A stretch of 64,000 nt of DNA from Brachypterus glaber (GCA_958510825.1 OY294048.1:14029589-14093588); one strand, 5' to 3'; counted from the first letter of the stretch, positions 1 through 10,449 are shown. The notes: generated by a model from the letters alone, not told the origin. Translations and numbers: made by a program.

Positions 1-643
1 AAAAAAAAATATTTACTACTTAAAAAATGTTTGTTCCAAATTACAAGTCTCTTTTTTGAAATATCGTAGCGTAAAGTTCATTTGGTTTAATAAACCAAAC
101 GATTTGCATCGAGTATAAACTGCTTTCTTTAATTTGGTTTGGTTTGGTTGATAAAGATCGTAATTTATAATAATGTAAATTTTAGGCCACAAATAAAGCA
201 TTTAAATATCGCACATAAATAATATTTACCTTTTTTTACACTTTTAACACTTTAACCTATAGCAGCATGCGTCGCTATCTCTCTAACAATATTAAACGGT
301 CCGTCTTATGATGCGACGCCTTCTTGGTTATTATGCAAAGCGCACGCGCGTCTTAAAATAACATAGCCTGGCATTGTAAAATCATGTAAAAATATGTAAA
401 TCAATGTAAATATATTTTTTTACATTATTTTACATTCTTTTACATTATTTTACATTATTTTACATTCTTTTACATTCATTTACATTATTTTACATTCTTT
501 TACATTCTTTTACATTCTTTTACATTCTTTTACATTCTTTTACATAAATTCATGAATTATGCATAGTCCAGAACTGTAAATTTACTATTCCGTACTATGT
601 AAATTCATGTATTTTTACATTATTTTACTTGCAGTTTTTACAG
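1..643 (+). mobile_element. Array-bearing repeat element, copy 1 (left end cut by window)
   Basis: Positions 1-380 match 15500-15925 closely, including the segment with GCATGCGTCGCTATCTCTC and the block around AAACGGTCCGTCT. Both copies end in CAGTTTTTACAGTG (630-643 here, 15921-15934 there). This copy carries about 240 bp of TTTTACATTC minisatellite between ATCATG and CAGTTTTT; the other copy goes directly from one to the other. No coding sequence is seen; the 61-aa minus frame at 16-201 is just repeat. Family unknown. The CACTGTAAAAA-type terminus suggests a TIR element with a variable internal array. Confidence 0.6.
361..545 (+). repeat. Minisatellite, about 10-bp unit TTTTACATTC
   Basis: The start (380-420) is built from degenerate ATGTAAAAAT-like units. 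From 415 to 545 there are about a dozen near-perfect TTTTACATTC or TTTTACATTA units. The array lies inside the repeat at 1-643 and is missing from the sister copy at 15366-15934. Confidence 0.85.
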
Positions 644-891
644 TGACTACGTAATATCAATAAAAATTACATTTATTTTGATCGGATAAATGTTTTTAAT
701 GTAACAATTTTTTTATTATATCAATGCTTGTAATTTATTAAAATATTGTTAAATTTATCTAATTAATAAAATTTTGTTAATATAACGAATTTATTCATGA
801 AGGCAATGAATTTTAAGCAACTATACAGAGGTTCCCTGAAATGTTTGGCCAAACTTCACATAGGTACGGGATGTATGGTTCACGGTCTTTA

Positions 892-1050
892 GTTCGAAAA
901 AAAAAGTTCGCAGCAAAAAGTTTGCAAAAATTTTTTCGCAAACTTTTAGTTCGCAAACTTTTAGTTCGCAAAACCTTTAATTCGCAAAAACTTAATTCGC
1001 ATAATTTTTATTCGCTAAAATAAGTTCGCTTAGTCCAAAAGTTCGCTAAT
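892..1050 (+). repeat. Degenerate minisatellite with TTCGC core
   Basis: About nine degenerate 15-18-bp units of the form AGTTCGCAAAAACTTTT run through this stretch. The small plus frame at 841-1023 is a by-product of the array. Confidence 0.7.
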
Positions 1051-1154
1051 GTATTTTTACAGTTTCTTTTAGTAGTTTTGTTAAAAATCGACCATTTATA
1101 TGTTCTGCTTATTGTTGAGTAATTTGTTGTCATACCTACGTGGATACAATGGAG

Positions 1155-1630
1155 CGGAAGGGGTTAAAAGCGATTTTTGGACCTTCATGTAAGAAAACTT
1201 TTTTACTTAGTTTTTGATATAGAATAACCCTGCATAATTAAAATTCTGGTTTAAACATTTTAGTATTTAATTTTTCGTCCTCAAACCCTAAAATTTTACC
1301 TTCAAGTTATTTTTTCTCGAAAACGGTTAATCCTACAGTATTATAACAAGGTACCTTTTTTATGTATTTTGATCTGAGGAATCATATTCCAAAACTAAAA
1401 TTGCAAAAAAGTTACACAACAAAAAGTTTTGGACAAAATACTGATAAGCCCCTCCCCGTTTCGCACACCCCTGGTTAAAATAAGTACATAAAAATAACAT
1501 ACAAAGATGGGTCTTATTTAGATTAGTTCACGTGCAAAACCTCGTTGTTTTATCTCAAAGGGTTCCTGAGTTATTAAATAAAAAACGAATTTTTTACCCA
1601 CTTTCAACGGGGTGTAGATAGATAGATAGA
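1155..1630 (+). repeat. Partial copy of the foldback family found at 27593-28884
   Basis: Roughly 470 bp match 28340-28790 in the same orientation. Shared landmarks are AAAAGCGATTTTT, TTAGTATTTAATTTTTCGTCC, CCTACAGTATTATAAC and CGCACACCCCTGGTTAAAAT. The terminal arms of the family are absent, so this is an internal fragment. A short GATA tract closes it at 1616-1630. Confidence 0.7.
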
Positions 1631-1639
1631 TATATGCTA

Positions 1640-2234
1640 TAAAATAAAATTTGGGTTATTCGAAAGTCAAACTAAATCTTACTTCCCTGGCACCGTGAAA
1701 ATAGAGCAAAATCTGACTGAAATCACTTTTCCATGAGAAAAAAGCAAATTCCTTAGGTAACCCCAGGGAATTCGCTTCTTTTCATTGTCAAATTCGTTTT
1801 CAGAGCCTAAAAATTCGTAAGAAAAATTTAATCTGGTTAAGGGCAGTTTTTTTTAAATATTTTGTGGACCTGTATCCCAGTTGACAGCAATTTTTGTGTG
1901 TGTTTTTCTTATAACTAATATTAGTCACTATAATAACTGCTAAAATTCTGCGTCTGCCATATTTCACGATTCTTTCACAAAAATGAAAATTGAGCGAGTT
2001 TTTAATTTAATTTAGTGCAAAACAAACTAAAAACTTATTCGTTTTGGAACGTCTGGAGTGAATTAAGAAAGTTAATAATTAGTAAATATTATGAAAAAGT
2101 GTTAGCTCATATAAAAATGGTTGAGACGCCAAAAAAAGATGAACAGAAATAAAAAAAAAATTGCTAATTTAATACAGATTTGAATTATTTCTTAAGAAAA
2201 GGGGATCGTAATACAAAATATATAAAATAAATAG
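1640..2234. other. AT-rich spacer, nothing supported
   Basis: No open frame, splice-flanked exon or clear inverted repeat was seen. A phrase near 1785-1875 (TTCGTTTTCAG followed by TGGACCTGTATCCCAG) resembles one at 6720-6770, so old dispersed repeat sequence is likely. Confidence 0.4.
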
Positions 2235-2703
2235 TATATTGTTTTACTAAAAGGAAAAGTGAAGCTATTTTTTACTAGTCCGAAGAAGCGAAGCGGAGTC
2301 CGGAAACTACAGACGAGTAAAAATGTACTTTTCCTCTGAGCAAAACATACTTTTTTTTCTTCAAGCGTCCTATATATATTTTTTTAAATATTAATTGTTG
2401 AATTTAATTTATTCAGTGATAAAGTATGTTTTTTTTTATTAAAATAGGCCAATAAAACCCTTTCGAAATAAACTTAAACCTTCCTTGGCTCATTTTAAAT
2501 TTTTTTCGTAGGCTAAATCGTACACTTTTCTCGATTTCGATGATAACTTGTCTAATGTAGCATTTGCAATTTCGGAGAGATTTGTAGGTGTATAAACCAT
2601 ATATTCTTCTTCAATCATTTTTAATCAATTTCACACAAGGTTTTTGCACAGAATCTCGAGTCAACTACCTGTTTACATAATAAACAAACAAGTTTGAAGT
2701 ATG
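2235..2703 (-). mobile_element. Non-autonomous Crypton-like element fragment, copy 1
   Basis: About 470 bp match 20147-20551 in reverse complement, with breakpoints near the AAAACAATATAC end and the ATACTTCAAACTTG end. Read on the minus strand, it has a leader, a 42-codon open frame starting with ATG at 2618, and then non-coding sequence with CGTCTGTAGTTCCGGACTCC. Two copies with the same structure suggest a deletion derivative that moved, not a chance fragment. No terminal repeats were identified. Confidence 0.55.
2490..2618 (-). pseudogene. Truncated N-terminus resembling Crypton/DIRS-type tyrosine recombinase ORFs
   Basis: The frame starts ATG ATT GAA GAA GAA TAT and runs 42 codons to TGA. 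Residues about 20-38 contain a LDKLxSKSRKVYDLAYEK segment. This resembles the start of the N-terminal SAM-like DNA-binding domain of insect tyrosine recombinase-like ORFs, where a P-[ED]-K-S-[RK]-x-x-Y-x-x-x-Y-x-x-F pattern is common. The frame stops just where that domain would continue, so no catalytic domain is present. The partner at 20231-20359 has exactly the same length and stop position. Family assignment rests on this short motif only. Confidence 0.45.
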
Positions 2704-2892
2704 GATGTCATCCAAGTCAAAGGGTGTTGCCGCCAGTGGTGGTTTTGGTAACTTTTTTTACGGAGTACAACAAAGAACTTATTTTTTTGCTGTAAAATAT
2801 TTGTTTCAAATAGCATTCCATCAGTATAATTATATAAGTTATGACATTTAAGTATAATGTGAGTCTAGCACAAGGTTTATCTATTAATATAA

Positions 2893-3232
2893 CTTACAAG
2901 GTGGGCCGATGTACTAGATGTGTGTGTGCAAGTATAGGGGCAGGGAGGTATTAGGTTTGTTTTGTTTCCCGAAAATAGCAGTTCTAAACAGGTTCGAAAC
3001 GTGCGCAGTTGCAACTGGACAGTGCTCAATCGCAACTGCGCTCGTTTCGAACCAGTTCAGAACTGCTATTTTCGGGAAACAAAACAAACCTACTGTATCT
3101 TACTCAGGCACTTGGTGTACAGTATTCGCTACGTTTGTTTAGACGCGCGATTACGTCACAGAAGGCATAAATTACCTTAGTTTCCGCCAGAAGAAACTCA
3201 TACATCGGCCAATCGGGTAACCTTGTGTAATA
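2893..3232. mobile_element. Foldback (palindromic) MITE with 60-bp inner stem
   Basis: 2952-3014 and 3028-3090 are near-perfect inverted repeats, from GGTTTGTTTTGTTTCCCG inward to a loop near GGACAGTGCTC. An outer pair, ACAAGGT...GGCCGATGTA at about 2897 and its reverse complement near 3205-3230, suggests the full element. The two overlapping plus frames at 2918-3180 are products of the palindrome. Confidence 0.65.
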
Positions 3233-3269
3233 TCAATAAATGACTCTAGCATAGACGTAATTTTGTCTA

Positions 3270-3800
3270 CACAGGAAAAAATCTAATATGAAGTATTTAT
3301 GATACTTCTGTTGCAAGTATAAAAAAAAATATATAACATTTTTAACTAATTTTAGAAAATTAAATAATTCGTTTTTAGTTCAATATACCACATCAACGGC
3401 GGCCATGTTTAAAAGTTCACATATATTTTATGAGATAACACTACTGAAAGGCACTATAGGATTATATGAATCGCCACAATTTTACATGTTGGTACCAGTC
3501 ACATGTACAATTATAATTACATGTTCAAGAGGTGCAATGGTACCTACCGCTAAAATTTTTATATGTAGAATATGTAGAATTGCGACGAATAATAGATTAC
3601 TATAGTAAATGGAGTCCGCTGTCAGGAGTTTCATCTCGTAAAAAGTTTGTAAACTTTTAAATATGGCCACCGTTGAGGTCGTATATTAGTGCTTGTTTCC
3701 AAGAAATTATTTAAGTATTTTAAATACTTAGTATAAATATCTACTCGCCATCTTTCTTTTAAGTTTTTTAAAACTGAATGCAGGAAATTATATTCAAATC
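3270..3800 (+). mobile_element. Old dispersed repeat, split by a younger foldback MITE
   Basis: 3270-3383 and 3686-3800 together match the reverse complement of 42530-42770 (AATATGAAGTATTT, TTTTTAACTAATTTTA, AAGTATTTTAAATACTTAG). The copy at 42.5 kb lacks the sequence 3388-3681, so it serves as an empty-site reference for that insertion. Confidence 0.6.
3388..3681. mobile_element. 294-bp foldback MITE flanked by TATA
   Basis: The ends are CCACATCAACGGCGGCC and the inverse of CGACCTCAACGGTGGCC. The arms continue, diverged, for more than 100 bp towards a centre near 3530 with GGTACC on both sides. TATA flanks both ends (3384-3387 and 3682-3685). The frames 3405-3605 (+) and 3482-3670 (-) mirror each other across the palindrome and are not genes. 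Confidence 0.65.
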
Positions 3801-3806
3801 AAATCA

Positions 3807-4530
3807 AGCACCTTTTTACATCGGCACTTAGTGCTACTAAGGGTGCCGATGTATTAAAATCTTCGCCAAAAAGTCAAAATCTTTGACCACGTTTTTTTTT
3901 TCACATTTCTCGACGGTCTAAATTCTGAGTCGAAATGAGTAAAAATTTTTTTTGCGTCCGTCTGTCTGTCTGTGTCTGTCTGGGTGTAAACTCTCTAACT
4001 TCATTTCATGAGATATCGACTTGCGGTTTTTTGCATATTGTTTCTTATCGTATTCCGAAGAGCTGATTAGATTTTGGGGTTAAACCATTGGGGGTAAGGG
4101 GGTAAAAATAGGGTAAAACTCCTATTTTAAGCGTTTTTTGTTTATAATTAAGGCAATTATTATTGTATTTGGTTAATTTAGCACTTATATAGAAGATAAT
4201 TTAAAATTGGTCAAAAAATGTTATAAACAACGTTTTCCTAAAACGCATTGTTTTCGAGATATTGGCGTTTAAAGCAGTAAAAGATTTTTTTAGCATATCT
4301 CACATATTTATATTTATTATATATTTATATATAACCCGATTTCAAAAAAATTTATTTTAAATAAAAGCTCTTTTTAAGCCCTATAAAAAATGTTATATAC
4401 AGTTTTTTGCTAAAATATAATGTTTTAAAGATACAGAATTTAAAATCAAACAAAACACCTAGTTTGAAATTTGCAAACTAGATGGCTCTAGTGTAAAATA
4501 GTGCCGATGTTTTGACAGGGTGCTTGCAAC
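3807..4530. mobile_element. TIR element with subterminal hairpin and a GTCT tract
   Basis: The left end AGCACCTTTTTACATCGGCACT pairs with the right end AGTGCCGATGTTTTGACAGGGTGCT. The left end also forms a small hairpin around CATCGGCAC...GTGCCGATG (3819-3851). An imperfect (TCTG)n tract at 3956-3985 lies inside. No open reading frame of note, so it is non-autonomous. No clean target duplication was seen. Confidence 0.55.
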
Positions 4531-4970
4531 GTTTCATCTAGTTATGATTAAAATTTTAACCAATTGATCTACGTAAAATACTAAGTGAGTACCTACTAGA
4601 TTCATAAATATCTATTTTTAATATCGATAAAATATAACATTTTGTTAAAAGGTTTCCTTTTGGATGTTAAAATTTCAACATCAACGTTAAAAAAGAGAAT
4701 ACCTAAGAAAGGAAAGGAAAACAACTGGGGAGTTAATTTTTTTTAAAGAAAAACCATTGAAATAAGTTTTCTTAATTAAATTAAAACCAAGATATTTCAA
4801 CGACTTCTAGAGCAGAGAATTAATTAAAGAAAAACTGAACGCTTTTTCAAGTAATATATTATAATCGTTAATAACAAAAATTAATTTTATCGATTCAAGC
4901 GAAACTTGCAACTATCCCCTCCCCTGCCGGTTATAACCTTTTCTTTTCCATGGGCGTGCTTATAGACATA
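4531..4970. other. AT-rich spacer
   Basis: Nothing supportable was seen: no coding frame, tandem array or clear inverted repeat. Confidence 0.4.
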
Positions 4971-5395
4971 CACGGAAAAAAAAAATTATAGCTAGGAGCG
5001 CTATAACACACATACCAAGCAAATTATAACCGCTTATTATATAAATACAAGGCTTTCTCTTACAATTATGGCAGTCAGTGTAAAAATTTATATGAAATAC
5101 TTTAATTGTTTAGTGAATAATAAAATATAACAAATAGTATGGCATTTATAGCTTAAATAGATTTAATTATTGTCCGTGCTAATAATTTTTATAATATAAT
5201 AAAATTTCTGTAAATTTATAATAGTGCCTGTAATAAATATAATCGTGTCTGTAATATATATAATCGTTTCCAATTTATTTTTAACATTATTAGTTATGGT
5301 GTCCCTTATAATCTATAGCTTAAATCACTATAATTTGCCACTGTTACCAAATATCTTATAATGTATAGCGCAGAGCCCACTAATTTCTTTCCGTG
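4971..5395 (+). mobile_element. 425-bp CACGGAAA MITE, copy 1
   Basis: The left end is CACGGAAAAAAAAAATTATAG and the right end is the inverse of CACGGAAAGAAATTAGTGG. TA flanks both sides. The interior is nearly identical to 14168-14592 and 16574-16996. It has no coding frame. The 2-bp TA flank suggests a Tc1/mariner-type mobiliser, but no transposase is present to confirm this. Confidence 0.8.
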
Positions 5396-7025
5396 TATAA
5401 TTCTTTTTTTAAAAGTTTTTTAAAAACAAAATATATACAGGGTGTCTCAACGAAGTCGACTCGGTCTAGAGTTAGTAAAGTGTCCACTTTAGAGAAAAAC
5501 TTTAAAAGGAACTTCATGGTTGATATATACAGGATGGTCCTCCTAGGGTGGGTAACATCTGACTTAATTTTTTTTAATGGAATGGTATATTTTTTATTAT
5601 GTCACCTTACTGGTCATAAAAATACCTTTATTTTAATGTCATATTATATGGATCTATTGTTTATAGTTTTTGAGATATTTTTTTTTTGAGAAAAAATGCA
5701 TTTTTAGTGATGAGATAAAACCTGCTTCAATTTCTTTACTTTTTGTAAAAAATTACAAGCTGATCTTAAAAGGGTGTGTCTACTTACTTTATGTACAAAA
5801 AATTAAATGTTTTATACAGGGCGTTCAAAATTAATATTCAAACTTTTGGATTTTGCTGAAATTTTGCATGTCCCCATAACTTAGTGTTTATATACCCCCA
5901 TTAATAACGTTTTTGCAAAAAAATCCTTGGTTGCTGAGATATTAGGGTGGGTCATTTTTTGCCTTTTTCAAAATCGGAAAACAACCATGTAATAAATTCG
6001 TAAAAACTTAACTTATATTGAAGATATAGACTTTAATCGTATTGATTTGTAAAGAGAATCAAATTATGGTCTAGAAAACCCATTTTTTACCCATTCTGAC
6101 ATTTCCAAGTTACCGGGCCGCCATGCCAATTCGGGGAAGTTTATATTTTGTATCCCCAAAATAACTTACCTTTTACGATTTACGATTTTTTTTATTTTTT
6201 TTACTATTTAGTCATATTTAGTGGTAGTATGTCCCTATAAAATATTTCGACCCAAATGATATATTTGTGGGAGATATGACCCATAATGTGCGACCATACC
6301 CTAATTTTTTTTAATTTTTTACTACAAAAAATGAGCTCTGTGAGGAATTTAATGAAGAAACTAAATCCAATAGAGGTAATTTCTGAAACTTTGCAGTTTT
6401 ATATTTTTTCACTTCTACGAAAATTTATATTGCGCGTATTTATTTTATGAATCTGACTGTTTGAGACAAATTTGGTAATATTTTGTTTAGTAAAAGTGAC
6501 GCATTTTAATATATAGTCAGTATTTTGTTTACCTTTAAAACATTTCTACAACTATCCCAGGACATTAAAAAATAACTCTGGATATACTTCTTATAATTCC
6601 TCATTTTTTGATCTTTGTATACAACTCCCAACATTAATTAGTTTAGATGCTAGATAACTTTGAAGATTAGGAGCTAGCTTGTCCAATATTTTGGGGCAGC
6701 TAGCTTTTTCACTGTCAGATTCGTTTTCAGCAATAAAAGTAATTGAAATTTTCTATTTTTCGTGGGCCTGTGTAGTTAATTCCAATTTCAATTAATAATA
6801 TTGTTATGGAGATATGCTCATTAATATTAGATAATAATAAACAGGGTCTATTGCAATTAAATTGATTTGATTATTTTAAACGTGCTTTCGTTTCGGTTAA
6901 AACTAATAAAAGTCAATTATTTACGTCAGTTTATTTAAATAAAATGGAGATTGACAGGAATATTGTTATATTTAAAATCGTTTATTATACTTCACGTAGC
7001 TTCACAGCAAAAAAAAACATCAAAA
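5396..7025. repeat. Mosaic of TACAGGGTG-bounded repeat fragments
   Basis: TATACAGGGTGT occurs near 5435, ATATACAGGATGG near 5527 and TATACAGGGCGTTC near 5815. Such motifs often mark termini of insect inverted-repeat elements, and related ends bound the foldbacks at 27593 and 54203. No matching second ends were confidently paired. The plus frame 5393-5689 is low-complexity with no recognisable domain. 6840-7025 is plain AT-rich sequence. Confidence 0.4.
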
Positions 7026-7310
7026 CTGAATATTCAGTTACAAATGGATAGGATGTTATTATCCAATACAATTGTACTTTCATTTCATATCCGTCACTAA
7101 AGTCAGTGACTAAAGTCACGAACTTTAATATTCAGTGACGGACATGAAATGTTGCGTGTGTTTAAGAAAAATTAAAGTATGTATTGTATGTATTGTATGG
7201 ATAATAACTTTCTGTCCATTTGTGAATAAATATTCAGTCACAAATGGATAGGAAGTTATGATCCTATACAAATGTACTTTTTGTTAAAAACACTCTGCAT
7301 TAAAGTCACA
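7026..7310. mobile_element. Foldback segment leading into the satellite
   Basis: AACTGAATATTCAGTTACAAATGG at 7026 pairs with the inverse near 7215-7240. A nested pair, CATTTCATATCCGTCAC at 7080 and GTGACGGACATGAAATG at 7135-7151, forms the inner stem. 7241-7310 repeats the GGAAGTTATGATCCTATA block also found at 19056-19080. This family therefore occurs at both 7.0 and 18.9 kb, and here it directly precedes the 189-bp array. Confidence 0.55.
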
Positions 7311-10196
7311 CACTCTAAAAACATGTCCAGCAATTATTGTAGGCGATTTATTGCCACAAATTGTTATAGTATATTTAAAGCCTAACTGTATTTTTAAATA
7401 TTGATTGTAAAAATACCTTAATTTTTAAAGTAAATTAAAAGCGTTTGACTGTATTACCGTCGTGTTTTTACAGCTTTTTTACAGTTGTTCTGTGTTTGCA
7501 CTCTAAAAACATGTCCATCAATTATTGTAGGCGATTTATTGCCAGCAATTGTTGTAGTATATTTAAAGCCTAACTGTATTTTTAAATATTGATTGTAAAA
7601 ATACCTTAATTTTTAAAGTAAATTAAAAGCGTTTGACTGTATTACCGTCGTGTTTTTACAGCTTTTTTTATAGTTGTTCTGTGTTTTGCACTCTAAAAAC
7701 ATGTCCAGCATTTATTGTAGGCGATTTATTGCCAGCAATTGTTATAGTAAATTTAAAGCCTAGCTGTATTTTTAAATAGCGATTGTAAAAATACCTTAAT
7801 TTTTAAAGTAAATTAAAAGCGTTTGACTGTATTACCGTCGTGTTTTTACAGCTTTTTTACAGTTGTTCTGTGTTTGCACTCTAAAAACATGTCCATCAAT
7901 TATTGTAGGCGATTTATTGCCAGCAATTGTTGTAGTATATTTAAAGCCTAACTGTATTTTTAAATATTGATTGTAAAAATACCTTAATTTTTAAAGTAAA
8001 TTAAAAGCGTTTGACTGTATTACCGTCGTGTTTTTACAGCTTTTTTTATAGTTGTTCTGTGTTTTGCACTCTAAAAACATGTCCAGCATTTATTGTAGGC
8101 GATTTATTGCCAGCAATTGTTATAGTAAATTTAAAGCCTAGCTGTATTTTTAAATAGCGATTGTAAAAATACCTTAATTTTTAAAGTAAATTTAAAGCGT
8201 TTGACTGTATTACCGTCGTGTTTTTACAGCTTTTTTACAGTTGTTCTGTGTTTGCACTCTAAAAACATGTCCATCAATTATTGTAGGCGATTTATTGCCA
8301 GCAATTGTTGTAGTATATTTAAAGCCTAACTGTATTTTTAAATATTGATTGTAAAAATACCTTAATTTTTAAAGTAAATTAAAAGCGTTTGACTGTATTA
8401 CCGTCGTGTTTTTACAGCTTTTTTTATAGTTGTTCTGTGTTTTGCACTCTAAAAACATGTCCAGCATTTATTGTAGGCGATTTATTGCCAGCAATTGTTA
8501 TAGTAAATTTAAAGCCTAGCTGTATTTTTAAATAGCGATTGTAAAAATACCTTAATTTTTAAAGTAAATTTAAAGCGTTTGACTGTATTACCGTCGTGTT
8601 TTTACAGCTTTTTTACAGTTGTTCTGTGTTTGCACTCTAAAAACATGTCCATCAATTATTGTAGGCGATTTATTGCCAGCAATTGTTGTAGTATATTTAA
8701 AGCCTAACTGTATTTTTAAATATTGATTGTAAAAATACCTTAATTTTTAAAGTAAATTAAAAGCGTTTGACTGTATTACCGTCGTGTTTTTACAGCTTTT
8801 TTTATAGTTGTTCTGTGTTTTGCACTCTAAAAACATGTCCAGCATTTATTGTAGGCGATTTATTGCCAGCAATTGTTGTAGTAAATTTAAAGCCTAGCTG
8901 TATTTTTAAATAGCGATTGTAAAAATACCTTAATTTTTAAAGTAAATTTAAAGCGTTTGACTGTATTACCGTCGTGTTTTTACAGCTTTTTTTATAGTTG
9001 TTCTGTGTTTTGCACTCTAAAAACATGTCCAGCATTTATTGTAGGCGATTTATTGCCAGCAATTGTTATAGTAAATTTAAAGCCTAGCTGTATTTTTAAA
9101 TAGCGATTGTAAAAATACCTTAATTTTTAAAGTAAATTTAAAGCGTTTGACTGTATTACCGTCGTGTTTTTACAGCTTTTTTACAGTTGTTCTGTGTTTG
9201 CACTCTAAAAACATGTCCATCAATTATTGTAGGCGATTTATTGCCAGCAATTGTTGTAGTATATTTAAAGCCTAACTGTATTTTTAAATATTGATTGTAA
9301 AAATACCTTAATTTTTAAAGTAAATTAAAAGCGTTTGACTGTATTACCGTCGTGTTTTTACAGCTTTTTTTATAGTTGTTCTGTGTTTTGCACTCTAAAA
9401 ACATGTCCAGCATTTATTGTAGGCGATTTATTGCCAGCAATTGTTATAGTAAATTTAAAGCCTAGCTGTATTTTTAAATAGCGATTGTAAAAATACCTTA
9501 ATTTTTAAAGTAAATTTAAAGCGTTTGACTGTATTACCGTCGTGTTTTTACAGCTTTTTTTATAGTTGTTCTGTGTTTTGCACTCTAAAAACATGTCCAG
9601 CATTTATTGTAGGCGATTTATTGCCAGCAATTGTTATAGTAAATTTAAAGCCTAGCTGTATTTTTAAATAGCGATTGTAAAAATACCTTAATTTTTAAAG
9701 TAAATTTAAAGCGTTTGACTGTATTACCGTCGTGTTTTTACAACTTTTTTACAGTTGTTCTGTGTTTGCACTCTAAAAACATGTCCAGCAATTATTGTAG
9801 GCGATTTATTGCCAGCAATTGTTGTAGTAAATTTAACCTTTTCAGGGACATAGGCACATATGTGTTTAAAAATAAATTCCGCAAAATGAAATTCACTGAA
9901 TTCCTTATTGCTCAGTGGCTTTTTGGTGTTGCCATTTGCTTTGCTTCCAATCACAAGCGACATCCAATGGCCAAGATTCGCACATCTTCAGTTGTTTTGA
10001 CAATAAACAGCATTTTTAACTTTTTCTACTAAATTAATTTAAACAAAAAATTCGTCCCTGAAGAGGTTAAAGCCTTAAACTGTATTTGTAAATAGCGATT
10101 GTAAAAATACCTTTATTTTTAATGTAAATTTAAAGCGTTTGACTGTATTACCGTCGTGTTTTTACAGCTTTTTTTACAGTTGTTCTGTATTTTTTA
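7311..10196 (+). repeat. Dimeric satellite of 188/190-bp monomers (higher-order repeat)
   Basis: Monomers start with CACTCTAAAAACATGTCC at 7311, 7499, 7689, 7877, 8067, 8255, 8445, 8633, 8823, 9013, 9201, 9391, 9581 and 9769. Lengths are 188 or 190 bp. Two variants alternate: A (ATCAATTATTG, TATTGATTG, AAATTAAAAGCG, TTTTTTTATAG end) and B (AGCATTTATTG, TAGCGATTG, AAATTTAAAGCG, shorter poly-T end). The A-B dimer of 378 bp repeats four times. Later units include B-type monomers with the A-type end (8823 and 9391), as expected from unequal exchange. The last monomer is split by the MITE at 9837-10066 and finishes at about 10196. It is non-coding. Confidence 0.92.
9837..10066. mobile_element. 230-bp piggyBac-type MITE inserted in a satellite monomer
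   Basis: The element starts CCTTTTCAGGGAC and ends with the inverse of CCTCTTCAGGGAC (12 of 13 matching). TTAA stands on both sides (9833-9836 and 10067-10070). Removing the element and one TTAA restores the normal monomer phrase AAATTTAAAGCC seen in neighbouring B units. TTAA duplication and CC...GG ends are hallmarks of the piggyBac superfamily. No transposase is present. The 105-aa frame at 9715-10032 runs through satellite and MITE and is a shadow. Confidence 0.85.
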
Positions 10197-10440
10197 AGGT
10201 TACTGTGAATTTTACCTATAGTTACAAGCACTTTCTGTATTTTTCAATGGATATTACAACCTAACCTGTGGTTTAACTTAAAATTTACAAATAACATGAA
10301 AAATTAAGCACTATTACAGTTTTTTGTAAATTTGCTTATATGATATAGTATAATTCAGTATTTCCTCACAAGGATAACTGCTGTAAACTTACTATCACTT
10401 TTTACAGTGCGTACTTTAATATTCCGTGAAACTTTTTTAA
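10197..10440. repeat. Right flank of the satellite, ending in TTTTTACAGTG
   Basis: AT-rich sequence that ends with CACTTTTTACAGTGCG at 10398-10413. The same terminus closes the array-bearing repeats at 643 and 15934. This hints that the satellite sits inside a larger element whose right end is near 10411. Confidence 0.35.
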
Positions 10441-10449
10441 TGATAATAT

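Noticed and set aside
2918..3180. Two overlapping plus frames
   Set aside because: Both are readings of a palindromic MITE.
7311..9836. Regular repeats as a possible CRISPR array
   Set aside because: Whole 189-bp units repeat without unique spacers, in a eukaryotic context; this is a satellite.
9715..10032. 105-codon plus frame
   Set aside because: Runs from a satellite monomer into the TTAA MITE, so it cannot be an ancestral gene.
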